Assembly (NCBI RefSeq): GCF_026341125.1
Contig: NZ_JAPEOR010000004.1
Span: forward strand, 124,001-188,000
Length of the DNA: 64,000 nt
From: Streptomyces sp. NBC_01142
GTDB lineage: Bacteria; Actinomycetota; Actinomycetes; Streptomycetales; Streptomycetaceae
Direction of reading: 5' to 3'
In this document: positions 37,888 to 46,423 of the stretch, piece by piece
How positions within the stretch are numbered: position 1 is the stretch's first letter
Layout of the letters: each line of letters begins with the position of its first letter
Made by a program: the position numbers and the translations under genes
The notes under the pieces: generated by a model
The model's input: only the letters and a program-made list of their open reading frames with translations
Database searches by the model: none
What the model was told of the DNA's origin: nothing

Positions 37888-38984
37888 GCGATATGTCCAT
37901 TCATGAGGTAGAGGACGTACGCGCCGACCGGCCCGTACATGACTGAGCCGCAGACCATCGCCGACGTGACGATGCGCAGCGTGAATCCCGGCTTGCGCCG
38001 GGCCTTGAGGTGACGGGCGAACCGCAGCACCACAAAGCAGGTGGGGGCGAGCGCGGCCACGGCCGCCCAGCCCAGTGACCAGCCGGAACTGACCTGCAAC
38101 GACTGGGGAATCGATGCGTACATGGCGGCCAAGGAGTATCCGCCGACCACATCCCCGACGCCCGGCAAAGTGGGCGGCAGGGGGATGAGTGCGACACCGA
38201 GCGGGATGCCGTACCGGCGGATACGCATCCAGCGCAGCCGCTTTCCGTTCTCCACCGCGTCGTCACTGGGCTCGTACGGGCGGGCGAACCGACCACGCAG
38301 CTCCCGCAGTTCGGCCGCCACCGGAGCGAACGCCTCGCGCACCTGCGCGGTGACCGATCCCTGCCCGCTGTCCTCGTCGGCCGGCTCCTTCACGATCGGC
38401 CCGGGAATCACAGGAGTCTCTTCGCGCTCGCCGCGGCTGTGCTCCCGTCCCGGCTCGTCCTCAACAGGAGCCGGTTCGCGGCTCTGACCAGCTGTTTCGT
38501 CGTCCTCCTGGGGGGTGAGGGACGTCGGGGAAGCCCACGGGTTGTTCGGGTCCTTCCCCTTCGTCCACCAGTCGTCGCCTCGCCCCGCACGCACCGGCCG
38601 GAGCGACTCAGTCGAGGCGGCCGGCCGCGTCTGCGCGGGAACGTACGGCGCCTTGGACGGAAGAGGCGGAGCCCCCTCGGGAATGCCCGTGCCATCTGGC
38701 ACGACGGGCGCGGCTGCCGGTACTTCGACGGGCAGCGGCACGTGGAACGGGTCGGACTTCTCGTCTGCGGTGGTCACGAATCCTCCCTCCTCGGAGGCTC
38801 CGGTGATCCGCTCTCCCTGAAGGGCGAAGTGGATCAGCATGCGGATGAACTCTTCGTTGTGGTCGGCGTCTTCGCAGGTCAGCGGCCCTGCCGGGCGGGC
38901 AGCCTGGGGCCTTCCCGAGCCGGGCGGGACGCCCAGCCCCAGGTGCGCCGCGCTGGGATGGTCCTGGCGGACCGGCTCAGTCAT
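37884..38984 (-). CDS. Membrane protein with long cytoplasmic N-terminus
   Basis: Encodes 366 residues from ATG 38984, overlapping the upstream gene by 8 bases. Residues 1-250 are polar, Pro/Glu-rich and probably disordered apart from a helical segment (DHNEEFIRMLIHFALQGERI). The C-terminal third carries three to four hydrophobic spans (GIPLGVALIPLPPTLPGVGD, SLGWAAVAALAPTCFVVLRF, IVTSAMVCGSVMYGPVGAYV). It lies between the DUF2637 gene and another membrane gene in a coupled run, so it is a likely transfer or spread protein. No named family assigned. Confidence 0.75.
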   Translation of the reverse strand: MTEPVRQDHPSAAHLGLGVPPGSGRPQAARPAGPLTCEDADHNEEFIRMLIHFALQGERITGASEEGGFVTTADEKSDPFHVPLPVEVPAAAPVVPDGTGIPEGAPPLPSKAPYVPAQTRPAASTESLRPVRAGRGDDWWTKGKDPNNPWASPTSLTPQEDDETAGQSREPAPVEDEPGREHSRGEREETPVIPGPIVKEPADEDSGQGSVTAQVREAFAPVAAELRELRGRFARPYEPSDDAVENGKRLRWMRIRRYGIPLGVALIPLPPTLPGVGDVVGGYSLAAMYASIPQSLQVSSGWSLGWAAVAALAPTCFVVLRFARHLKARRKPGFTLRIVTSAMVCGSVMYGPVGAYVLYLMNGHIA

Positions 38985-40647
38985 CGGCCGCGGCCTCGGC
39001 TTTCCGTGCCGCTTCCTTGAGGGCCTTGGTCATCCAGCCCGGCGAGCGGCCGAGGCCCTCCACGAAGGCCTTCTGCGTCAGGCTCGGGTTCGCCTTCTTG
39101 GCGGCGAACCAGTCGGCCGCCGCCTTGGCCCGCTCCGCCTCCTCCGGGCTCGGGGCGCCGACGGCGGCGTGAACCGAGCTCGGCGCCGGCGCCTTCGCGG
39201 CGTGCAGGCGACGGGTGCGTCGTGAATTCACGGCACCGGCGTTCACGCCGTCCTCGCCGTCGTTCACGCTCTCCTCTTTACGATCGTCGGGGTGCTCGTT
39301 CACGGCCTTGTCCGGTGCCGATTTCACGGTGTCGGGGGCGTCGTTCACGCCGTCCGATTCACGGTCGGACGAGCGGTTCACGGGCACCTGCACCGGCGGC
39401 TTCACGCTCCAGTCCGGCCGATTCACGGTCTCGGCTTCACGCGTGAATTCACGGGGCTTCACGATCGGCGTGAACCCGTTCACGGTGCCCGTGAGCAGCG
39501 GGTTCACGGAGTTCACGCGGTTCACGGCGATGCCGTTCACGGTGGCCGTGAACTGCTTCATGCGTGAATCGGCCTCGCTCGCCGACCGGTTCACGGGCGG
39601 CCGTGAACCGCCCTGCCGTGAACCGTTCACGAGGGCGTCGGCCGGCGCGTGAATAGGCGGGTTCACGCTTGGGCCGACGTCCGGATTCACGGTGCCCGGT
39701 TCACGCTCGGCCGCTGCATGCACGTTTGCCCGCCGCTGCGTTGGCCCTTTCCCGTCGCGGGGGTTCACGCCACCGGCGGCGCCCGCGTTCACGGGCTGCG
39801 GAGGAACGTTCATGCTCTCGCCGGTGGGGACCTCCGGCAGGTCGTCCCCGGCGGAGGTGATCGCGAGCGCGTCGGCGACGTGGGTCTCCAGCGCGTTCCC
39901 CTCCGGCGTCTGCGGAGATGCCGACACGAGGTCGCGGCCCGCACTGAGCGGGACGCCATAGCGGGCGAGTTGCAGCGGCAGCCGAGCCTCGACCGGAGCC
40001 TTGCGGCGCCAGGCGCGACCGAACCGGCTCCGCAGGCGGGCCTGGTAGACGAGGCGCTCCTGCTCGAGCTTGATGACCGTGTCGTAGGAACGCAGCTCCC
40101 ACAACTTCATCCGCCGCCACAACTTGAACGTGGGAAGCGGCGACAGCAGCCACCGGATCAGCCGGACCGGCTCCATGTGACGGCCGGCGGTGATGTTCGC
40201 CAGCTGCCCGACCGTGTGCCGGGCGGCCTCGACCGTCACCACGAACAAGATCGGGATCACCGCGTGCATGCCGACCCCCAGAGGGTCGGGCCAGGCCGCG
40301 GCACCGTTGAACGAGATCGTTGCGCCAGTCAGCAGCCAAGCAGTCTGCCGCAGCATGGGAAACGGCATCCGAAGCCAGGTCAGCAACAGATCCAGCGCGA
40401 GCAGGACAAGGATCCCCGCGTCGACTCCGAGCGGGAACACGTGGGCAAATGTGCCGAAGCCCTTGCGGATCGCAAGGTCCCGGACCGCGGCGTACGAGCC
40501 GACGAACCCGATTCCGGCGATCACCACCGCGCCGCCGACCACGACACCGACGATCACGCGCTGCGCCTTGTTGAGCGGCTGTCGGCCCGGCTCGTCGGCC
40601 GCGGCCTCCGAGAATGTCGTAGGGGGAGTGCTGGAGGTGGTGGTCAC
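38977..40647 (-). CDS. DUF2637 (SpdB-like) membrane protein with Val-Asn-rich tail
   Basis: Encodes 556 residues from GTG 40647 with AGGAGAA upstream. Residues 25-160 match the DUF2637 pattern of actinobacterial plasmid spread proteins: [37 protein letters not shown], an FNGAAAW turn and [13 protein letters not shown], with four membrane spans. The cytoplasmic tail is unusually long. Residues about 285-475 are packed with VN dipeptides because the DNA holds 33 CGTGAA/TTCACG motifs (separate entry). The C-terminus ([20 protein letters not shown], then [15 protein letters not shown]) looks like a small helix-turn-helix. Known Spd proteins help spread DNA between hyphal compartments. Here the tail may be moulded by a cis-acting DNA element. 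Confidence 0.85.
   Translation of the reverse strand: MTTTSSTPPTTFSEAAADEPGRQPLNKAQRVIVGVVVGGAVVIAGIGFVGSYAAVRDLAIRKGFGTFAHVFPLGVDAGILVLLALDLLLTWLRMPFPMLRQTAWLLTGATISFNGAAAWPDPLGVGMHAVIPILFVVTVEAARHTVGQLANITAGRHMEPVRLIRWLLSPLPTFKLWRRMKLWELRSYDTVIKLEQERLVYQARLRSRFGRAWRRKAPVEARLPLQLARYGVPLSAGRDLVSASPQTPEGNALETHVADALAITSAGDDLPEVPTGESMNVPPQPVNAGAAGGVNPRDGKGPTQRRANVHAAAEREPGTVNPDVGPSVNPPIHAPADALVNGSRQGGSRPPVNRSASEADSRMKQFTATVNGIAVNRVNSVNPLLTGTVNGFTPIVKPREFTREAETVNRPDWSVKPPVQVPVNRSSDRESDGVNDAPDTVKSAPDKAVNEHPDDRKEESVNDGEDGVNAGAVNSRRTRRLHAAKAPAPSSVHAAVGAPSPEEAERAKAAADWFAAKKANPSLTQKAFVEGLGRSPGWMTKALKEAARKAEAAADD
39221..39793. repeat. Array of 33 TTCACG/CGTGAA hexamers inside the DUF2637 gene
   Basis: TTCACG occurs 25 times and CGTGAA 8 times on the plus strand between 39221 and 39793, at irregular spacing. 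In the gene the motif is read as GTG-AAx (Val-Asn/Lys), CGT-GAA (Arg-Glu), TTC-ACG (Phe-Thr) and GGT-TCA-CGG (Gly-Ser-Arg), so it is conserved as DNA rather than as one peptide. Chance alone would give well under one copy per orientation at this GC content. It may be a binding or orientation signal for the neighbouring translocase or for a partition protein. Confidence 0.9.
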
Positions 40648-40812
40648 CGAACTTCTCCTGTGCGAGGCGGCTCCGAGGGGCGGAGACGCGGGGGTAACGG
40701 GGTTCTGCCGTCCCCCGCGAGTTGCTGAAGGGCCATCACCGGCGCTCTAGCCGCCCGTGGGGTCACCGCCCGCGCCCTGGCGGCGGCGGTCGGAGCAGGC
40801 GAAGCGCCGTGA

Positions 40813-40974
40813 TCACGAGGGATCAGGCGCCCCCGCCCGGCGCATCTGCTTGAAGGCGGTCGCCCGGTCGGCGGATCCGCGGTTGTAGTCCTGCCGGCAC
40901 CGGTCGACCGTGGCGGGTTCGGCCAGGATCTGGTTCTCGCGAGGCTGCGGAGCCTGGGGCGTGCTCTGCGTCAC
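40813..40974 (-). CDS. 53-residue transfer-operon protein
   Basis: GTG 40974 overlaps the stop of the upstream gene (GTGA), and the frame closes with TGA at 40813-40815. The product begins MTQSTPQAPQPRENQILAEP and includes VDRCRQDYNRGSADRATAFK. It is hydrophilic with one Cys and no recognised family. The 165 bases between it and the DUF2637 gene hold no further ORF that I can support. Confidence 0.55.
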   Translation of the reverse strand: MTQSTPQAPQPRENQILAEPATVDRCRQDYNRGSADRATAFKQMRRAGAPDPS

Positions 40975-41489
40975 CGCGTACCTCCGGCTGCCGCCATGGC
41001 GGTGATGTGAACGGTGGAGGTCCCGCAGTGGCCGCGGGCTTCCAGGTACTCGCCGGCGTCATGCAGGCCCGGCGCGTTGATCGCCCTGACCAGGGAGTCG
41101 ATCAGCGGGTTGGGCAGCGGGCGCCCGACGTGGACGGCCACGTCGGCCTCCAGCGGCGCCACATCGCTGATCATGTTGAAGAGGCTGGCGACCAGGTCGT
41201 CGTCGGTGAGTCCACCGTCCTCGGGCCGAGCAGGCGGCGTGGCGGCCGGGACCGTGACGGTCAGCAGGCCGGTCAGGGCTCCGCGCATCTCCATTACTTC
41301 CAGGACGAGTTCGTCCGCCGACATGCTCTTCAGATCGAGCTTGATCACGCGGCGCAGCACGTCGCGCGCAGCCTCGGCCGCCCTCACCCGGCGCTCGGTC
41401 GGACTCAGGTTGCCGAGTCGACTGCGGGCCATTCCCACGAATTCGACCAGGCTCGAGTGCACGGGCTCGAAGGGAGCGGGCGCGGACAT
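40971..41489 (-). CDS. Hypothetical transfer-operon protein
   Basis: Encodes 172 residues from ATG 41489, whose A is shared with the previous stop (TGATG); AAGGGGG lies seven bases upstream. The sequence looks mostly helical (LSPTERRVRAAEAARDVLRR, SADELVLEVMEMRGALTGLL) with a C-terminal VHITAMAAAGG. No family or active-site motif recognised. Tight coupling on both sides places it in the leading part of the tra/spd operon. Confidence 0.65.
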   Translation of the reverse strand: MSAPAPFEPVHSSLVEFVGMARSRLGNLSPTERRVRAAEAARDVLRRVIKLDLKSMSADELVLEVMEMRGALTGLLTVTVPAATPPARPEDGGLTDDDLVASLFNMISDVAPLEADVAVHVGRPLPNPLIDSLVRAINAPGLHDAGEYLEARGHCGTSTVHITAMAAAGGTR

Positions 41490-41677
41490 CAGCACGCCCC
41501 CTTGGCGGCCGCCGTCTTGGCAGCCAGGGCCAGGTTGGACAGGTACGCCCCCGCGACCTCGGCGGCGCGGGCACGCGTAGCGGTGTCCACCGCGGCGGCG
41601 ATCGTCTTGGAGTGTGCGGAGCTCGTCGCTCCGACCTGGCCGGCGGCGCGAGCGGGGCGATCACTAATCTGGGACAC
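41489..41677 (-). CDS. Small helical protein, first gene of the transfer operon
   Basis: Encodes 62 residues from GTG 41677, with GAGGAG at a slightly long distance upstream. An Ala-rich helix (KTIAAAVDTATRARAAEVAG, AYLSNLALAAKTAAAK) makes up most of it. Longer in-frame extensions upstream lack a ribosome binding site. Probably the promoter-proximal gene of the minus-strand operon facing the GntR regulator; function unknown. Confidence 0.5.
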   Translation of the reverse strand: MSQISDRPARAAGQVGATSSAHSKTIAAAVDTATRARAAEVAGAYLSNLALAAKTAAAKGAC

Positions 41678-42024
41678 AGTTCGGACTCCTCGCTGAGTGA
41701 GGTGTTCGGATGAGGCCCTGGCGGGAGTGGCGACTCCCCAGAGGGGCCGAGGGCGGCCCTGGCCGGGAGATAACTCCTGGCCGGGGCCGTTGTGTTGGCC
41801 AGACGGCCAAGGCCGCGGCACACGCAGGGTGTGCCGGGCCTTGGTTGCCTGGACTGTCAATCGCGCCCGCTCGGGTGGCCGTTCGGCGATGCCGATGGGT
41901 AGCCCGCGGGCGCTCAGTCCTGTGTCCGCTGTGCAGTTCTCAAGGAGCGGGCTTGCATCGCGCGAGCCCGGCAGTGCGCCGAATTGAGCTGCTTAGACCC
42001 GAAGAATGCGGTCGCAGATACCCA

Positions 42025-42042
42025 AACCTGTCAAGACAGGTT
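42025..42042. promoter_or_regulatory. Operator 1, AACCTGTC-AA-GACAGGTT
   Basis: Perfect 18-bp palindrome, the farthest of three copies from the GntR gene; its position would let it act on the transfer-operon promoter. Confidence 0.8.
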
Positions 42043-42088
42043 GTGGCGCCGATCACGAAGGTAGGCGATCACCTGGCAGCCCGTCAAT

Positions 42089-42104
42089 ACCTGTCTTGAC
42101 AGGT
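42089..42104. promoter_or_regulatory. Operator 2, ACCTGTC-TT-GACAGGT
   Basis: Perfect 16-bp palindrome sharing the CCTGTC-NN-GACAGG core, about 64 bases from operator 1 and 98 from operator 3 (centre to centre). Confidence 0.8.
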
Positions 42105-42186
42105 TGAGTTGATGGGGCGCGCAACAGCGCCGCAGGAGGGGCAATCCTCTATGGGTGCCGGTGTACGGCTCGATGCGACTCTTGCT

Positions 42187-42204
42187 AACCTGTCGCGACA
42201 GGTT
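42187..42204. promoter_or_regulatory. Operator 3, AACCTGTC-GC-GACAGGTT
   Basis: Perfect 18-bp palindrome ending 15 bases before the GntR start codon, so binding should block the regulator's own transcription. Confidence 0.8.
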
Positions 42205-42218
42205 GCTAAGGTGCGGCC

Positions 42219-43025
42219 ATGAGTACAAAACGCCCGCCGAATGCGCAGGAGAAGGCGACGGTCGACGATGTCGTCATCCTGCTGCGCAAGCGCATCCAAA
42301 AAGGGGACTTCCGTAAGCCGGACGGATCTCCAGACAAGCTCCCCGCAGCGCAGAGTCTCGGTGCCGAGTACGGGCTGAGCCGGCAGTCGATGGTGCGCGT
42401 CCTGGAGAAACTCAGGGCCGAGGGCATCGTGCGGACGCGGAAAGGCTCAGGAGCCTGGGTGCACGACTGGAAGCCGTTGGTCTTCTTCCCGCAATCGGAG
42501 TTCCACGAGAAGGCGCCCAACGTCGACGTCTACACGTCCCTGCTCGACGCCGCGCACCGCAAGGGCGACGCGCGTATGGACGAGATCACGCGCGAGCCGG
42601 CAGAGGAACTGGTGCGCAGCCGCCTCTGCCTGCGGGACGGCGAGTTCGTCGCCGTCCGGCGCAGGACCAACATGGTGGACGGGGCTGCGGCTCACACCGA
42701 CGACTCGTACGTTGCGCTCCGGATCGTCGAGGGAAGCGACTGGATGCTCGAGGACAACGTCGACCGCGGCACGAACCGAGTCCTTGCCGAGCTGGGACAC
42801 GAGATCGTCCGCTCCATAGACGAGATCCACCCCCACACGACGACCGCGGGGGAGAACGTGCGTCTAGGCCTTGGTGAGGGCAACTCGGTGCCTGCCATCA
42901 AGATCGTCAGCACCAACTACGACGCGGACGACATGCCTGTGCAGGTCACCCTCTTCACGTTGCCGGCCCACCGCAACATCACGGTGTACGAGCGGTTCCG
43001 CAGTACGGGGCGAGGCGGCGAGTGA
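42219..43025 (+). CDS. GntR-family (HutC/UTRA type) transcriptional repressor, KorSA/TraR-like
   Basis: Encodes 268 residues; ATG 42219 follows AAGGTG. The N-terminal GntR winged helix is clear: ILLRKRIQKGDF, KLPAAQSLGAEYGLSRQSMV and LRAEGIVRTRKGSGAWV. The C-terminal UTRA-type effector domain has RSRLCLRDGEFVAVRRRTN, and near its end the VTLFTLPAHRNITVYE strand. In Streptomyces integrative elements and plasmids such regulators repress tra genes and themselves. Three identical-core palindromes upstream fit a dimeric GntR binding site. It probably holds the divergent transfer operon silent until an unknown ligand or event. Its stop overlaps the next gene's GTG. Confidence 0.9.
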   Translation: MSTKRPPNAQEKATVDDVVILLRKRIQKGDFRKPDGSPDKLPAAQSLGAEYGLSRQSMVRVLEKLRAEGIVRTRKGSGAWVHDWKPLVFFPQSEFHEKAPNVDVYTSLLDAAHRKGDARMDEITREPAEELVRSRLCLRDGEFVAVRRRTNMVDGAAAHTDDSYVALRIVEGSDWMLEDNVDRGTNRVLAELGHEIVRSIDEIHPHTTTAGENVRLGLGEGNSVPAIKIVSTNYDADDMPVQVTLFTLPAHRNITVYERFRSTGRGGE

Positions 43026-43555
43026 TCGTTGCCCGGGCCGAGACGGCCGACATCCCCCGACTCATCCAGTTCCGCGTGGATGCGGCGAACTGGCTGCGTG
43101 ACCAGGGCAGTGACCAGTGGTCCACGCCCTACCCGCCCGAGCTCCTCACCGAGAGCGTGTTGGCCGGCGAGGCCTTCCTCTTCCGGCCGTCGCCCAGTGC
43201 GCCGCCCGTGGCTACGGTCACCCTCGACCAGAGGGCGGAACCTGCCCTGTGGACTGAGGACGAGATACGCGAACCATCCTTCTACGTACATAAGTTGACC
43301 TTGGCTCGACCGGGCGGCGGGGACCGCCTGGGGGCCAGAATTCTGGACTGGTGCGGAGACCAGGCCGCTCGCAGTGGGATGAAGTGGCTGCGGCTCGACG
43401 CCTGGACGACCAACCCTCGCCTGCACGGTTACTACGAGCGCCTCGGCTTCACCCACGTGCGCACCGTGAACGGCCCGGCCGCCTACGGATCCGGATGGGT
43501 AGCCCAACGCCCCGCCGAACCGTGCGAGCACCCCTTCACACCGACGGGAGCGTGA
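43022..43555 (+). CDS. GNAT-family N-acetyltransferase
   Basis: Encodes 177 residues; GTG 43022 overlaps the regulator stop (GTGA), so the two are cotranscribed. GNAT features are a first strand IVARAETADIPRLIQFRVDA, motif A-like LTLARPGGGDRLGARILDWC and motif B with LRLDAWTTNPRLHGYYERLG. Genes of this shape commonly follow a GntR regulator in actinobacterial mobile elements. The substrate is unknown; small molecules or protein amines are possible. Confidence 0.8.
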   Translation: MIVARAETADIPRLIQFRVDAANWLRDQGSDQWSTPYPPELLTESVLAGEAFLFRPSPSAPPVATVTLDQRAEPALWTEDEIREPSFYVHKLTLARPGGGDRLGARILDWCGDQAARSGMKWLRLDAWTTNPRLHGYYERLGFTHVRTVNGPAAYGSGWVAQRPAEPCEHPFTPTGA

Positions 43556-43559
43556 CACT

Positions 43560-43960
43560 GCGGGGCTCAGGAACCTTCCTGCGCCCCGCCTCGTCGGCGT
43601 ACAGTCCCGCACCTCCTGAAAGGGCGGCACCCGCGGGTCGGTGAGAGGAATCGTCGGACCGACCATCCAGCGCGACAGTTCACCGGCATTGTGGAGCCCG
43701 TAGACGAACGCGACGCCCGGAGGACGCGCGCCGGCTGAGGCGAGCGCGCTGAGCAGCCCGACGACCAACTCGCCACCGCGCGCAGCCGCACAGGTCGCTA
43801 CGTGAACCCAGGACGGGTTGGGCCCGGAGACACGGACGACGATCCGCGCTGGCTGCCCCAGCACCGCCTCGGTGGGTTGACGCTCGTCATGGGCAGGTGG
43901 GCCCCAGAGATCGACGGCGACAACGTGATCGGCTCGAACTAGCCGATCGTCAGCGACTCG
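43560..43960 (-). pseudogene. Probable remnant of a hypothetical protein gene
   Basis: One minus-strand frame reads like coding sequence (ADHVVAVDLWGPPAHDERQ, WVHVATCAAARGGELVVGLL, FVYGLHNAGELSRWMVG). It has no good start codon, and the frame runs on through the acetyltransferase gene without its own stop. I take it as a decayed or frameshifted gene; the exact limits are uncertain. Confidence 0.3.
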
Positions 43961-44108
43961 AAGCAGGCCATTGTGGACATACGCGACCCTTCTGTTCCTT
44001 GATCGGGAGCGGGACCGTACGGCTGCGCGTCTGTGGACAGAGGCTGGTCGCGGGCAGACCGTGGCCGGTGGCCATCTCGGCGCCCGAGTGGTCGACGCAG
44101 GCCCACAT
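43950..44108 (-). CDS. Possible 52-residue ORF
   Basis: ATG 44108 lies 9 bases after the preceding stop and the frame closes at 43950. The sequence has MWACVDHSGAEMATGHGLPA and two later Cys (SLCPQ, VCPQW). No ribosome binding site is visible and no family recognised. It could be a real small gene or part of the decayed stretch next to it. Confidence 0.3.
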   Translation of the reverse strand: MWACVDHSGAEMATGHGLPATSLCPQTRSRTVPLPIKEQKGRVCPQWPASSR

Positions 44109-44117
44109 AGCGGAAGG

Positions 44118-44291
44118 TCAGGTGTTGCGGAACCACCAGAGAGCAGCGGTGACGACCGCAGCCCCGACGGCCTGGGCGGCGCCCTTGAGGAGGCCAGCGG
44201 TGACCAGGCGGAAGTACCTGCGAGTCGGCTTCCGCCGACGAGCCCGGGTCGCTCGGGCACTCGGGGGCGTCGGGATAGGGTCAAGCGTCAT
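44118..44291 (-). CDS. Small membrane-anchored basic protein
   Basis: Encodes 57 residues from ATG 44291. A basic N-terminus (SARATRARRRKPTRRYFRL) is followed by one Ala/Val-rich hydrophobic span (GAAQAVGAAVVTAALWWF) and the end RNT. Third positions are strongly GC. This looks like a positive-inside single-pass peptide. It is divergent from the broken gene starting at 44478; function unknown. Confidence 0.55.
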   Translation of the reverse strand: MTLDPIPTPPSARATRARRRKPTRRYFRLVTAGLLKGAAQAVGAAVVTAALWWFRNT

Positions 44292-44477
44292 GGAGTGCCT
44301 CGTCTCTCTTCCGGACAGGTGATCGCGCTCCGCGCGAGGGGCCCGGATCGGCTGAGGCCGGCCAGACCATCCAGCGACCGGGCCCTTCGCGCCTTGCCCT
44401 TCGAGGTGGCATCCCGATGGGCTTCAACTGCGCGATATGCCGCCCGGGTTCGAGGCGAACCGATGTAATTTCAAACG

Positions 44478-44690
44478 GTGCACCAGCCCTGGACGCAGAT
44501 CACGGAGCCCCGGACGATCGACGACCTGGTCGCCGACGCCACCTCGGCCAGCTACGAGGCCAACGCGCGGCTCATCCACTCGTGGATCCCCAAGGGCCTG
44601 TTGGACCGCCCGCAGCGCCGGCCGAAGGGACGCCGCGGATCCGACAAGGCCATCCACTCAAGATCCCAGCTGCTGCTCGACAAGCGGCGT
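44478..44690 (+). pseudogene. 5' fragment of an unidentified, possibly DNA-binding, gene
   Basis: GTG 44478 opens MHQPWTQITEPRTIDDLVAD, followed by YEANARLIHSWIPKGLLDRP and GRRGSDKAIHS, which resembles the winged-helix start of a MerR-like or plasmid regulator. After about LLLDKRRQ the sequence passes, out of frame, into the middle of a UDP-glucose dehydrogenase gene. The two parts were therefore joined by a deletion or recombination, and the 3' part is lost. Confidence 0.55.
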
Positions 44691-45658
44691 CAGCAGCCGA
44701 GCCTCCGTCCCAGTGGGCACCGCACCCCGCGTCCGCGACCTCCTGCACGAGTTCGCACCGGCGGGGGAAGCGACCGAGGTCGCCTGGAACCCGGAGTTCC
44801 TGCGCGAGTCGTTCGCCATCGAGGACACCCTTCGCCCCGACCGGCTCGTCCTCGGATTCGAGAATGAACACTCCTGGGCCGAAGCGGTACTGCGGCAGTG
44901 CTTCGACAAGATCATCGGGGCGGGGACACCCACGATCGTCACCGACTGGGCGACGGCCGAGCTCGCCAAGGCGTCCGCGAACGCCTTCCTCGCCACGAAG
45001 ATCTCCTTCATCAACGCGATCGCCGAGGTCTGCGAAGCCTCCGGCGCCGACGTCGGCCAGCTCGCCGACATCCTCGGCCACGATGCACGCATCGGCCGCC
45101 GCGGCATGCGCCCCGGCCTCGGCTTCGGCGGCGGCTGCCTGCCCAAGGACATTGCGGCTTCATGGCCCGCGCCGGCGAGCTCGGCGTCGACCAGGCCCTG
45201 ACGATCCTCCGTGAGGTCGACGCCATCAACAGCCGGCGCCGCGAGCCATTGGCGACCTCGCCCGCGAACAGCTCGGCGGCAACCTCATGGGCAAGCAGAT
45301 CACCGTCTGGGGCGCGGCTTTCAAGCCGAACACCGACGACATCCGCGACTCGCCCGCCCTCGCCGTCGCCCAGAAGCTCCACGAACTCGGCGCCGAAGTC
45401 ACCGTCACCGATCCGCAGGCCCTGGACAACGCCCGCAAGGCACACCCCGAACTCGACTATGCCGACGACCCGATCGCCGCCGTCCAGGACGCCGACCTGC
45501 TGCTGCACCTGACCGAGTGGCCGCAGTTCTCCCACATCGACCCGCACCGCCTCGCCACCCGCGCCGGGACCCCGAGGGTCATCGACGGCCGCGGCACCCT
45601 CAACGCCGACACCTGGCGCGACGCCGGATGGGCTGTCCGCGCCCTCGGCCGCCCCTGA
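44690..45658 (+). pseudogene. UDP-glucose 6-dehydrogenase, 5'-truncated with two frameshifts
   Basis: Family features survive in pieces: VPVGTAPRVRDLL, VAWNPEFLRESFAIEDTLRP, then GGGCLPKDI containing the catalytic Cys. After that the frame changes near 45154 to FMARAGELGVDQALTILREV, and again near 45245 to EQLGGNLMGKQITVWGAAFK and PRVIDGRGTLN up to the stop at 45658. Each shift fits a single-base deletion (ATTGCGG for ATTCGCGG; GAGCCATT for GAGGCCATT). The N-terminal Rossmann domain that binds NAD, roughly the first 120 residues, is missing. The enzyme would have made UDP-glucuronate; this copy cannot. Confidence 0.85.
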
Positions 45659-45779
45659 GCCGGAGCTTTGTCGCCCGGCCCGCGACGCCTCCGCAGGCCG
45701 CCGACGGCGTCCTGACGATTACGGAAGGGATGGCACATTGGTGGACTCAACTAACCTACCGATCCCAGGAGATCAGCTG

Positions 45780-46217
45780 ATGAACGCCACTCTCACCGCC
45801 GACGCCCAGGGAGCCGAAGAAGCCGAGGGACGTACCGGCGGCTGCCTATGCGGCCGCATCCGCTTCACCGCCCGGGGTCCGGCCGTCTTCCCTCACACCT
45901 GTGCCTGTGGGCACTGCCAGAAACTCGGTGGCACCCCTGTGATGTGGTGGGTGGGATTCGAGACGATCACCTGGACCGGAGAGAGCGAGCCGACCTGGTA
46001 CGAGACCTTCGAAGGCGAGGCGAAACGCGGCTTCTGCCCGACCTGTGGCAGCCGTGTCGCGGCGATCGACAGCACCATCCCGGAGATCGGCATCAACGTC
46101 ACCGCCCTCGACGACACGAGCGGCGCAGACCTTGTGCCCATCCACGCGTCCTTCAAGGACAACGCGGTGCACTGGCTGCCCCCAGTGCCGGAGACCGAGC
46201 ACAGTGCGGCTGGCTGA
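45780..46217 (+). CDS. GFA-family (Mss4-like) zinc protein
   Basis: Encodes 145 residues from ATG 45780, chosen for AGGAG at 45767-45771. It has the CENP-V/GFA pattern GGCLCGRIRF, CACGHCQKLGG and FCPTCGSRV, which supplies the zinc-binding Cys. Family members are often called glutathione-dependent formaldehyde-activating enzymes, but most are uncharacterised. A truncated second copy follows directly. Its role is probably unrelated to its neighbours. Confidence 0.8.
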   Translation: MNATLTADAQGAEEAEGRTGGCLCGRIRFTARGPAVFPHTCACGHCQKLGGTPVMWWVGFETITWTGESEPTWYETFEGEAKRGFCPTCGSRVAAIDSTIPEIGINVTALDDTSGADLVPIHASFKDNAVHWLPPVPETEHSAAG

Positions 46218-46229
46218 CCGCGCGTCCAC

Positions 46230-46423
46230 TGGCCGGCGACTTCACCCCCCACTGCGGCAGCCTCGCGGCGATCGATAGCGACGTCCCGGAACTCGGCATT
46301 GTCGTAACGGCTCTAGACGACACCAACGGAGCTGACCTCGATCCAGTCAATCAGAGCTTCCGCGACAACGCCGTGCAGTGGCTGCCCCAGGTGCCGGACA
46401 TCCAGAGCAGCCCCGTCGGCTGA
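46230..46423 (+). pseudogene. Truncated second copy of the GFA gene
   Basis: The C-terminal 60 or so residues are repeated in diverged form (HCGSLAAIDSDVPELGIVV, TALDDTNGADLDP, NAVQWLPQVPD), but the N-terminal zinc motifs are absent. It looks like the leftover of a tandem duplication. The 186 bases after it, before hisH, hold nothing recognisable. Confidence 0.7.

Larger units (their letters stand above)
41678..42218. promoter_or_regulatory. Divergent control region between transfer operon and GntR regulator
   Basis: A 541-bp region without a supportable gene. It holds three palindromic operators (separate entries) on the regulator side and an imperfect hairpin at 41761-41782 (9-bp arms, one mismatch) on the operon side. 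Promoters for both directions must lie here, but no confident -10/-35 pair could be picked. Confidence 0.6.

Noticed and set aside
39221..39793. CRISPR or transposon-end interpretation of the TTCACG array
   Set aside because: Spacing is irregular, the unit is only six bases, and it lies inside a coding frame.
43560..44477. tRNA gene or attachment site near the scar region
   Set aside because: No cloverleaf or T-loop-like sequence was found by eye, and no long direct repeat with the integrase end was seen. A tRNAscan-SE run would settle it.
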